Shown piece by piece: positions 1-5,403 of a stretch of 5,785 nucleotides of DNA. The position numbers were made by a program, and so were the translations under genes. The stretch covers positions 1-5,785 of the forward strand of contig JAYTJL010000061.1 of NCBI GenBank assembly GCA_043731125.1, given 5' to 3'. This DNA comes from JAYTJL01 sp043731125. GTDB lineage: Bacteria; Patescibacteriota; Saccharimonadia; Saccharimonadales; UBA10212. Position 1 is the stretch's first letter; every line of letters begins with the position of its first letter. Under the pieces are notes generated by a model, which saw only the letters and a list, made by a program, of their open reading frames with translations, was not told the origin of the DNA and made no database searches.

Positions 1-1
1 G

Positions 2-919
2 TCAATAACAATTACTGCTACAGGCACTTCTCCGGCAGCGGGCAAGTTAAGATGGGCGCCACCAACTCTCACTAATCCAATTACTATTAACGCACCGGCT
101 GTCGGACCATGGTCGCCTCAGCTAAATGCTGGGCAAGACTACATTATTAAGATGCCAGCCAGTGCAATGACCAGTAATAGCACCAATGGTTCACCAGCAA
201 TTACGCTTAATGGTGGGCGAAACATTGTGATTATTGGTGGAGAACTTTATCGCGCAAACACAGTTCCTCCAGGTCAGACGGGTGACGCTATAGGTATCGT
301 AATTGCATCGGGAGTTACTGGCATAGTTCACATAGAAGGAATGTGGATTCATGATATGTGGGGTCAGGGTATCCAGCTCGCAATGCAGTCTGCTACTACG
401 CGTCCTGAAGTGCAGATACAAAATACCCGCATTGAGGCGATGCACCCAACTCAGTATCCGGGAGGTGTTATTCCGGCAAGCGCTGAAATCCATACTGATG
501 GCATCCAAAGCTATGGCGGCCCATATAAACTTCGCCTTAACCAAGTAACAATCCGCACTACAGGCACCGGTCTGCAGATACAGCCGCATAATCTGCAAAC
601 ACAGTCACCAATAAGTACTTGGGAGTTTCACAGTATTGATGTGGTACAGACTACTGGGCAGTACGGCAACTACTCGCTTTGGAAGAATTTTGACCAGCCC
701 CAAAACTGGCCAATCGTACAATCTGACTTATATGTTAGTTATTTGGCAAAACTAGCTTGGGCGAATGAAGATAACTATCCAGTTGGCTGGAACCGCTGGA
801 ATCCCGGGGGTGGCTGGCCGATAACAGGTACAGCATGGAGTAAAGGCCAAAGACCCGGCGGCGATCTAGTACCATCCAGTGGGGTTGGAGCTAGGTATGC
901 TTCACCAGGTTATCAGTAG
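2..919 (+). CDS. Right-handed parallel beta-helix repeat protein, 3' part (5' end outside window)
   Basis: The reading frame is open from base 2 to the TAG at 917-919, giving 305 residues. No start is needed inside the window. The ATG at 152 lies mid-frame and has no ribosome binding site, so I treat the gene as truncated by the window edge. The first 50 or so residues are rich in Thr, Pro and Ala. After that come short strand-turn repeats typical of pectate-lyase-like beta-helices: segments such as ITLNGGRNIVIIGGEL, GIVIASGVTGIVHIEGMWIHD and VQIQNTRIEAM, then HTDGIQSYGG (about residues 164-173) and LRLNQVTIRTTGTGLQIQP. The HTDGIQ segment resembles a rung motif common in this fold. The C-terminal 90 residues are rich in Trp, Gly and Pro and do not look like helix rungs. 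Such proteins are usually exported and bind or cleave polysaccharides, but no signal peptide or catalytic site can be judged here. The fold is fairly sure; the function is unknown. A phage tail-spike origin cannot be excluded. Confidence 0.8.
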   Translation, partial: SITITATGTSPAAGKLRWAPPTLTNPITINAPAVGPWSPQLNAGQDYIIKMPASAMTSNSTNGSPAITLNGGRNIVIIGGELYRANTVPPGQTGDAIGIVIASGVTGIVHIEGMWIHDMWGQGIQLAMQSATTRPEVQIQNTRIEAMHPTQYPGGVIPASAEIHTDGIQSYGGPYKLRLNQVTIRTTGTGLQIQPHNLQTQSPISTWEFHSIDVVQTTGQYGNYSLWKNFDQPQNWPIVQSDLYVSYLAKLAWANEDNYPVGWNRWNPGGGWPITGTAWSKGQRPGGDLVPSSGVGARYASPGYQ

Positions 920-947
920 ATATTTCTAGACCTGTAAGCTCAAAAAC

Positions 948-961
948 TATACACTAGCACC
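948..961 (+). promoter_or_regulatory. Candidate -10 box and near-leaderless start for the thioredoxin-like gene
   Basis: TATACA at 948-953 matches the sigma-70 -10 consensus at four or five positions. A start of transcription about 7 nt downstream would fall near base 960, two bases before the ATG at 962. No Shine-Dalgarno sequence precedes this ATG. No convincing -35 box is seen at the expected distance (924-931 reads around TTCTAGA), so the call is weak and rests partly on the same arrangement at two other genes in this window. Confidence 0.35.
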
Positions 962-1282
962 ATGAGAATAGTCGCGCTCTATCATCCAAAATCAGACCAT
1001 GGTGGTAGAGTAGAAGACTATGCCCATGAATACCATATGCGTCGGCCAGACAGGGTAATAGAGCTAGTTAGCGTTGATACCAAAGAGGGCTGGGAAATGG
1101 CTAAGCTGTATGACGTGGTCCGCTATCCAGCATTACTGGCGATAGAAAAAGATGGGCATATGGCCGCCATGTGGCAAGACGATCATCTTCCACTAATGAA
1201 TGAGATAGTTAGTTATGTGGTGGGTACGGAAACCGACTTCACTAAAAAAGACGGCACTATGCTCAATAGCAGTTTTGGTTAA
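962..1282 (+). CDS. Thioredoxin-fold protein without the CXXC motif
   Basis: This 106-residue protein starts with ATG and ends with TAA. It begins with a strand (RIVALYHP), then a helix region, a second strand (RVIELVSVDT, residues 31-40), a helix (WEMAKLYDV), the motif VVRYPALLAIEKDGHM (residues 52-67) and a final helix. The RYPALL segment is the typical thioredoxin cis-proline loop (P56) followed by strand 4. At the place where thioredoxins carry CXXC, this protein has S11-D12-H13-G14, and it contains no cysteine at all. It therefore cannot act as a disulfide reductase, and I infer a binding or scaffold role; the real function is not recognisable. After the fold comes a polar tail, TDFTKKDGTMLNSSFG (residues 91-106). 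A diverged copy of the end of this tail survives at 1968-2006. The gene converges on the PIN toxin gene with only two bases between the stop codons. The start has no ribosome binding site and may be leaderless. Confidence 0.75.
   Translation: MRIVALYHPKSDHGGRVEDYAHEYHMRRPDRVIELVSVDTKEGWEMAKLYDVVRYPALLAIEKDGHMAAMWQDDHLPLMNEIVSYVVGTETDFTKKDGTMLNSSFG
1244..1282 (+). repeat. Left copy of 39-bp imperfect direct repeat (3' end of thioredoxin-like gene)
   Basis: This stretch encodes KKDGTMLNSSFG plus the stop codon, the end of the thioredoxin-like protein. It matches 1968-2006 at 32 of 39 bases without gaps. The two copies bracket the toxin-antitoxin operon. Similarity stops abruptly just upstream of the A-run in both copies and just after the stop codons. 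Confidence 0.85.
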
Positions 1283-1284
1283 AC

Positions 1285-1674
1285 TTATTCTTGGCTAGCC
1301 CAGAACTTGGCAAAAGTAATGACTCTGCAGTTTGGGATGGTTGCGCTAAGCAGGTCTTTATCATCACTCACGAGAATTTTGGCACTGGCTTCTATGCAGA
1401 GGTTGATAATCGGCTGGTCGCTACAGTCTCGGACTCGCTGGTGAGTGTTGGCTGGTTTTATGATAGTGCAGACCTTGGCGTAGGCACGGGTAATAGACTT
1501 GGCACGTGGTTTTGTTTTTCCAAATTTACCCACTAAGACCCGAGCAACCTCGTCACGAATATAATCGGAAGTATAGAGTTTGTGGGTTTGCAATATATTA
1601 GCTAGATAAATAGTTCGGGCTGGGCTAGCTAGAATCTTTACAATAGCCGAGGTGTCAAAAACCAAGCGGGTCAT
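1285..1674 (-). CDS. PIN-domain toxin of a type II toxin-antitoxin system (putative ribonuclease)
   Basis: This is a 129-residue, full-length PIN domain, which in toxins of this kind is a Mg-dependent RNase. The N-terminus reads LVFDTSAIVKIL with acidic D7. Then come SDYIRDEV with D41/E42, the stretch RDCSDQPIINLCIEA with D83/D86, and ILVSDDKDLLSA with D104/D105/D107. These are the expected acidic positions of the active site. The layout (SP..A...L..., then RDEVARVL, then VRDxxDxxIxxLxxEA, then a VxxDKDLL-like block and VITFAKFW) resembles the COG1569/TIGR00305 PIN toxin group more than classical VapC. The ATG lies inside the antitoxin's last codons (ATGA overlap, 1671-1674). No Shine-Dalgarno sequence is seen, so translation is probably coupled to the antitoxin. 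All key residues are present, so the toxin is presumably active. The cellular RNA target cannot be told from sequence. Confidence 0.9.
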   Translation of the reverse strand: MTRLVFDTSAIVKILASPARTIYLANILQTHKLYTSDYIRDEVARVLVGKFGKTKPRAKSITRAYAKVCTIIKPANTHQRVRDCSDQPIINLCIEASAKILVSDDKDLLSATIPNCRVITFAKFWASQE

Positions 1675-1931
1675 TTAGATCGGATGTCTTGAACAAAAGC
1701 ATCGATTTCTTCGTCGGAGACGTTAGAGGTTTCTAGGTCTTTGGAGGCTGTGTATAGCAAGGCTAGTGTTTCGGCCAAGTCTTTTTGGGCTAGTTTTTTA
1801 GATGAGCGGACTCGCTTGATTAGGGAAGTCCGAATAACATCACTACGTGAGGTAAATTCTTGCCGAGCTAACTCATCAATTTCATCAACAAGCTCAGATG
1901 GTAAGCTTATATTTATAGTCTGTGAAGCCAT
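1671..1931 (-). CDS. Ribbon-helix-helix antitoxin (CopG/ParD-like)
   Basis: This 86-residue protein starts at ATG (1931-1929) and ends with TGA overlapping the toxin's ATG. Residues 4-10 (QTINISL) form the DNA-contacting strand of a ribbon-helix-helix domain. It is followed by PSELVDEIDELARQE (helix 1) and SRSDVIRTSLIKRV (helix 2, with the typical SRSDVIR turn). Residues about 46-86 are charged and probably bind and neutralise the PIN toxin. RHH antitoxins dimerise and repress their own promoter, and a 15-bp palindrome covering the -10 box and start codon (1930-1944) is the obvious operator. The predicted transcript begins at or next to the A of the ATG, so the mRNA is probably leaderless. 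Gene order (antitoxin first) and the 4-nt overlap are standard for type II systems. Confidence 0.9.
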   Translation of the reverse strand: MASQTINISLPSELVDEIDELARQEFTSRSDVIRTSLIKRVRSSKKLAQKDLAETLALLYTASKDLETSNVSDEEIDAFVQDIRSK

Positions 1932-1944
1932 ACAATAATTGTAT
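1930..1944. promoter_or_regulatory. Palindromic operator of the toxin-antitoxin operon
   Basis: ATACAATAATTGTAT is a perfect inverted repeat with 7-bp arms around a single central base. It spans the antitoxin start codon's first two bases and the whole -10 box. This is where an RHH antitoxin would bind to block its own promoter. The symmetry is seen directly; the binding is inferred. Confidence 0.7.
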
Positions 1945-1966
1945 ATATTTATTTACACTATGTCAA
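1938..1966 (-). promoter_or_regulatory. Sigma-70-type promoter of the toxin-antitoxin operon
   Basis: On the minus strand, a perfect -35 box TTGACA (1966-1961) is followed by a 17-base spacer and the -10 box TACAAT (1943-1938, five of six consensus bases). Transcription should begin around 1931-1932, that is at the antitoxin's ATG. The -35 box ends two bases from the gene remnant at 1968, so it marks the edge of the cassette. Confidence 0.8.
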
Positions 1967-1967
1967 C

Positions 1968-2006
1968 AAAAAAGACGGCACCATGCTCAACTCCAGCTTT
2001 AGCTAA
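1968..2006 (+). pseudogene. 3' remnant of a thioredoxin-like gene (right copy of the 39-bp repeat)
   Basis: In one frame this stretch reads KKDGTMLNSSFS and then TAA, the same as the end of the gene at 962-1282 except for the last residue (G to S). Five of twelve codons differ, and four of those are synonymous (ACT/ACC, AAT/AAC, AGC/TCC, AGT/AGC). Nothing upstream in this frame resembles the rest of the gene: similarity ends at 1968, where the toxin-antitoxin promoter begins. It is a displaced gene end, either from a former tandem paralogue or from the original 3' end pushed aside by insertion of the toxin-antitoxin cassette. Confidence 0.75.
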
Positions 2007-2020
2007 CACCTTTTAGCTTT
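2001..2020 (+). terminator. Weak candidate terminator hairpin after the gene remnant
   Basis: AGCTAA (2001-2006) pairs with TTAGCT (2013-2018) across a 6-base loop, and a short T tract follows. The stem is AT-rich and only 6 bp long, so it would be weak. It overlaps the stop codon of the remnant and could be the leftover terminator of the original gene. Confidence 0.2.
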
Positions 2021-2039
2021 TGGCTATCTAGGGTATTAT
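2012..2039 (+). promoter_or_regulatory. Candidate promoter for ileS
   Basis: TATTAT at 2034-2039 matches the -10 consensus at five of six bases. TTTAGC at 2012-2017, 16 bases upstream, matches the -35 consensus at only three. Transcription would start near 2046, giving a leader of about 60 nt before the GTG start of ileS. No T-box features were recognised in that leader. Confidence 0.35.
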
Positions 2040-2105
2040 TTATAGAGATGAGAGCAACGGTTGGGAATTATTTTATATGTTTCAAGAAAAGGTAGTTTAA
2101 TTAAA

Positions 2106-5030
2106 GTGAAGTTTGTAAAAAAGCCAAGGCAGAGTGCCAAAGAGTACGAAGCCGAGGTTACCAAATATTGGAAAGAAAACAAGACATTTGAAAAGTCTGT
2201 TGAGCAGCGACCGGCAGATAATGCTTATGTTTTTTATGACGGCCCACCGTTTATAACGGGTGTTCCGCACCACGGTACGCTACTGTCTAGTGTGGTCAAA
2301 GACGCCGTTCCGCGCTACTGGACAATGAAAGGCAAGCGGGTAGAAAGAGTTTGGGGATGGGACTGTCATGGCTTGCCGGCGGAAGTCTTTACAGAGAAGA
2401 AACTGGGAATTCACGATAAGCGCGATATAGGCACCAAGATTAGCCTAGAGGAATACATCAACACTTGTCGTGAAAATATGAATCAAACTGGCAGTGAGTG
2501 GGAAGAAATCATCGATAGAATTGGCCGATGGGTAGATTTTAAGGGCGCATATAAAACCATGGATGCACCATATATGGAGTCTGTTTGGTGGGGTTTTAAG
2601 AAGTTATATGAAGACGGCAAAATCTACGAAGGCGAAAAAGTACTGCTGTATTGCACGCGTGATGCTACACCTATTTCTAAAGCCGAAGTGGCTATGGACA
2701 ATAGCTACCAAGACATCACCGACCCAAGTGTCTTCGTTAAGTTTCGTCTGACCGACGAAACAGTAAACAGTTTACAGCTGACAGCTGACAGTTTAGACCA
2801 TGTGTTCTTGCTGGCTTGGACTACGACTCCTTGGACGTTACTGGCTAACACAGCAATCGCTGTAAACGCTGCTGAGACCTACGCACAAGTTAAAGTTGGT
2901 GAGCAACACCTGATACTGGCCGAAAAGCTACTAGACACCGTGCTGACAGACGAGAAGCACAACATACTCGACTACCAAGTCGAACATCTTATCCATGGGC
3001 GAGATTTGGTTGGTAAAACCTACGAACCACTCTTTGAAAACCGAGGTGAGGGCGCTCACAAAGTTTGGGCGGCTGACTACGTTGGCACGGATGAAGGCAC
3101 CGGTATTGTTCATTTGGCGCCGGCATACGGAGAGGAAGATTATGACCTTGCAAAACGCCACGGCATCCCCGTGGTATCCGTTATAGATGACAACGGCTTT
3201 TATACAGAAGGACCCTGGAAAGGCCAACTAGTTTGGGAGATCAATAAAGAGATTGCCAAGACGTTACATCAAGAGGGCAAGATTTTTAAAGTCGATTACA
3301 TCACTCACTCCTACCCTCATTGTCACCGTTGTGGCACCAAACTAATGTACCGAGCTCATCCCAGTTGGTTTTTAAATATAGATGCTCAGCGCCAGCGGAT
3401 GCTAGAACTAAACGGCGAAATAAATTGGTTTCCACCGCACATTAAGACTAAGCGGTTTAAAAACACGGTCGAGTCAGCGCCAGATTGGAATATTAGTCGC
3501 GACAGATTTTGGGCGACTCCAATGCCGGTTTGGAAGGGTGTTGACGCCAGTGGTAAGGAGTTAATCAAAGTTGTTGGCAGTTATGAAGAATTAGAGCAGC
3601 TATCTGGCCAGCGACTAGACGACTATCACCGCCCCTGGGTGGACGACGTTAGTTTTGAGCTGGACGGGGTTAAATATACCCGTATAGAAAAGGTGCTGGA
3701 CTGTTGGTTTGAAAGCGGTAGCATGCCATATGCCCAGTTTCATTACCCCTTTGAAAACAAAGAAAAGTTTGAAGCCAACTTTCCGGGTGATTTTATAGCC
3801 GAATACGTGGGGCAGGTTCGAGCTTGGTTTTATTACCTGCACGCCGTATCAGTTGGTCTTTTTGACAAGCAGAGCTTCAGCAACGTGATTGTAACAGGGG
3901 TGTTAGCTGGTAATGACGGCCGTAAAATGAGTAAGAGTTTTGGTAACTTTACAGACCCAACAGAACTAATGGACAGCCTAAGCGCCGATGCACTACGCTT
4001 TTTCTACCTAAGTTCGCCACTACTTAACGGCGAAGACGTAGCTCTACTTGACAAAGATATAGCCGACATCCACCGCAAGCTCAGTATGCTCTGGAATGTG
4101 CATGACTTCTTTACCACCTATGCGGAGGTGGATGGTTGGTCCTTCGACCTTGCCGAGGATAAAGAGTGGGATGGCATCCTAGAAGACCCGTCAGCCAGCC
4201 TAACTAACACCTTAGACAAATGGATTGTGGTCCGGTTGCATCAGCTGGTTAGGGAAGTTGATATCTGTATGCAAAACTACGATGTACCGAGAGCAACTAA
4301 ACCTGTTATAGAGTTCCTGGATGATCTTTCTAACTGGTATGTAAGGCGCTCCCGAAGACGCTTCTGGAAGAGTGAGAGTGATAACGACAAGGCTGATGCC
4401 TATAAAACCCTTCACTATGTATTAGTCGAGACCTGTAAGGTTATGGCACCATTTACACCGTTTATGAGTGAGGCAATCTACCGTGAATTAACGGGCAAAG
4501 AATCGGTACACCTAGAAGACTGGACAGAAGTAAATCAGCCAGATACGGCTAGCACTATAATACTAGACGAGATGGTAAAAGTCCGTGAATTCATCACTGA
4601 AGGACTGGCCCAGCGGGCTACTGCAGGTATAAAGGTTAGGCAACCACTGACTTCTGTTAGTGTGCCAAGAATTTCCGAAGACTTGGCCGAAATAGTCAAA
4701 GAAGAACTTAATGTTAAAAATGTTGAAATAACAGATGGTGATAAGGTAACGATTGATACAGAAGTGACTCCAGAACTCAAGAGTGAGGGAATTGCCAGGG
4801 ATTTGATCCGTTTTGTCCAGAATGCTCGCAAAAACGCTGGTTTTAACGTAGAAGATAGAATAAAACTTAAAATTGAGTCTATTTCGACTGAAATAACAGA
4901 GGCCGTTAGAACATTTGCCGATACGATCAACGCTGAGACTCTAGCCACTGAAGAGCTAACAGGGGAACCAGAGCATACTGAAAACGTCAAACTAGACGGA
5001 CAAGAAATTACAATTAAACTCGCTCGCTAG
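2106..5030 (+). CDS. ileS: Isoleucyl-tRNA synthetase, type 2 (eukaryote-like)
   Basis: This class I synthetase charges tRNA-Ile with isoleucine in the cytoplasm. From GTG 2106 it is 974 residues. Landmarks in order: the HIGH-type motif as HHGT (55-58), GWDCHGLP (84-91), the CP1 editing domain with WTTTPW (238-243) and GTGIVH (331-336), a Cys pair CHRC (406-409) probably binding zinc, CWFESGSMPYAQ (about 533-544), KMSKS (607-611), and the anticodon-binding region with DKWIVVRL (about 704) and NWYVRRSRRRFW (about 743). The C-terminal 150 residues are the type 2 extension rather than the zinc-binding tail of E. coli-type enzymes. Type 2 enzymes are known for low mupirocin sensitivity. I chose GTG 2106 because KFVKKPRQSAKEYEAEVTKYW looks like a natural IleRS N-terminus. 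TTG at 2061 is in frame but adds 15 residues of no recognisable character. Neither has a good ribosome binding site (AAAAGG at 2087-2092 is far from 2106). Oddities: the HHGT motif, and an insertion encoded by heptamer repeats (2761-2795). Confidence 0.93.
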   Translation: MKFVKKPRQSAKEYEAEVTKYWKENKTFEKSVEQRPADNAYVFYDGPPFITGVPHHGTLLSSVVKDAVPRYWTMKGKRVERVWGWDCHGLPAEVFTEKKLGIHDKRDIGTKISLEEYINTCRENMNQTGSEWEEIIDRIGRWVDFKGAYKTMDAPYMESVWWGFKKLYEDGKIYEGEKVLLYCTRDATPISKAEVAMDNSYQDITDPSVFVKFRLTDETVNSLQLTADSLDHVFLLAWTTTPWTLLANTAIAVNAAETYAQVKVGEQHLILAEKLLDTVLTDEKHNILDYQVEHLIHGRDLVGKTYEPLFENRGEGAHKVWAADYVGTDEGTGIVHLAPAYGEEDYDLAKRHGIPVVSVIDDNGFYTEGPWKGQLVWEINKEIAKTLHQEGKIFKVDYITHSYPHCHRCGTKLMYRAHPSWFLNIDAQRQRMLELNGEINWFPPHIKTKRFKNTVESAPDWNISRDRFWATPMPVWKGVDASGKELIKVVGSYEELEQLSGQRLDDYHRPWVDDVSFELDGVKYTRIEKVLDCWFESGSMPYAQFHYPFENKEKFEANFPGDFIAEYVGQVRAWFYYLHAVSVGLFDKQSFSNVIVTGVLAGNDGRKMSKSFGNFTDPTELMDSLSADALRFFYLSSPLLNGEDVALLDKDIADIHRKLSMLWNVHDFFTTYAEVDGWSFDLAEDKEWDGILEDPSASLTNTLDKWIVVRLHQLVREVDICMQNYDVPRATKPVIEFLDDLSNWYVRRSRRRFWKSESDNDKADAYKTLHYVLVETCKVMAPFTPFMSEAIYRELTGKESVHLEDWTEVNQPDTASTIILDEMVKVREFITEGLAQRATAGIKVRQPLTSVSVPRISEDLAEIVKEELNVKNVEITDGDKVTIDTEVTPELKSEGIARDLIRFVQNARKNAGFNVEDRIKLKIESISTEITEAVRTFADTINAETLATEELTGEPEHTENVKLDGQEITIKLAR
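2761..2795 (+). repeat. Five-unit heptanucleotide tandem array inside ileS
   Basis: Five consecutive 7-base units, each beginning with CAG: one CAGTAAA, then CAGTTTA, two of CAGCTGA, and a final CAGTTTA. They encode the part of IleRS reading VNSLQLTADSL, just before the conserved LLAWTTTPWT block. From memory of the family, most IleRS proteins run almost directly from VKFRL into this block, so the array appears as an insertion in a surface-exposed part of the editing-domain entry. Confidence 0.7.
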
Positions 5031-5041
5031 TACGACTGGGG

Positions 5042-5070
5042 TTGCGTTAGCGCTTCTCATCTGTTAAACT
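5042..5070 (+). promoter_or_regulatory. Candidate promoter for rplU in the ileS-rplU gap
   Basis: TTGCGT (5042-5047) as -35, a 17-base spacer, and TAAACT (5065-5070) as -10, with a TG one base upstream that fits an extended -10. The start of transcription would fall near 5077, three bases before the rplU ATG, making a nearly leaderless message. The GGG at 5075-5077 is too close to the ATG for a normal Shine-Dalgarno. The call is moderate; read-through from ileS is also likely. Confidence 0.5.
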
Positions 5071-5079
5071 TTACGGGAA

Positions 5080-5403
5080 ATGGTAGAAAAAACTAGTAAA
5101 AAGGCCGTCATTCAATCAGGCGGCAAGCAGTACCTTGTGTCCGAAGGCCAGTCTCTAGAGATAGAACTGCTGGAAGACACTAATAACCCCTCTTTCGAGG
5201 CACTATTGGTGGTGGATGGTGATGATACAAAAGTTGGCACCCCTGTTGTGGAAGGTGTTAAAGTCACAGCCGAAATTACAGAGCAGGTTGTTAAAGCCGA
5301 TAAGGTAGTTGCTATCCGTTATAAGGCTAAAAAGCGCGTTCATAAGACCAAGGGTCACAGACAACGCCACACACAGATTAAAATCACAAAGATAAGCGGG
5401 TAG
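5080..5403 (+). CDS. rplU: Large-subunit ribosomal protein L21 (bL21)
   Basis: This 107-residue protein is close to the usual length of about 103. It has the L21 hallmarks: AVIQSGGKQYLVSEGQ with GGKQY at 14-18, the central VGTPVVEGVKV (52-62), and the basic C-terminal stretch RYKAKKRVHKTKGHRQ (80-95) followed by RHTQIKITKI. L21 binds 23S rRNA in the 50S subunit. The ATG at 5080 gives a normal N-terminus, with a short MVEKTSK extension before the conserved start. It lies 49 bases after ileS on the same strand. The last codon and the stop (GGG TAG) coincide with the first unit of a heptamer array. In many bacteria rplU is followed directly by rpmA (L27); here a four-helix-bundle gene follows instead. 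Confidence 0.95.
   Translation: MVEKTSKKAVIQSGGKQYLVSEGQSLEIELLEDTNNPSFEALLVVDGDDTKVGTPVVEGVKVTAEITEQVVKADKVVAIRYKAKKRVHKTKGHRQRHTQIKITKISG

Noticed and set aside
191..598. 135-residue minus-strand open frame
   Set aside because: It lies wholly opposite the beta-helix gene, shows no recognisable motif, and has a Cys- and Tyr-rich composition typical of a shadow frame.
1271..1285. Hairpin across the thioredoxin-like stop codon (AGTTT/AAACT)
   Set aside because: Five AT-rich base pairs with no proper T tract; too weak to call a terminator.
1291..1536. 81-residue plus-strand open frame
   Set aside because: Antisense to the PIN toxin, whose catalytic residues are all in place. No family resemblance.
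1671..1674. Possible UGA recoding (UGA=Gly, as in some CPR lineages)
   Set aside because: The TGA here ends the antitoxin in a standard ATGA overlap; reading through it would enter the toxin gene out of frame. No in-frame TGA occurs in the conserved genes.
1960..2016. Small ATG frame reading through the gene remnant
   Set aside because: It runs in a different frame from the remnant's protein match and has no ribosome binding site.
2040..2105. T-box riboswitch in front of ileS
   Set aside because: The leader is only about 60 nt, with no specifier stem, T-box sequence or terminator/antiterminator pair.
4535..4990. 151-residue minus-strand open frame
   Set aside because: Opposite the conserved C-terminal domain of IleRS. 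Its Ser/Val/Ile-rich, low-complexity translation is expected from the reverse of Glu/Asp/Lys-rich codons.
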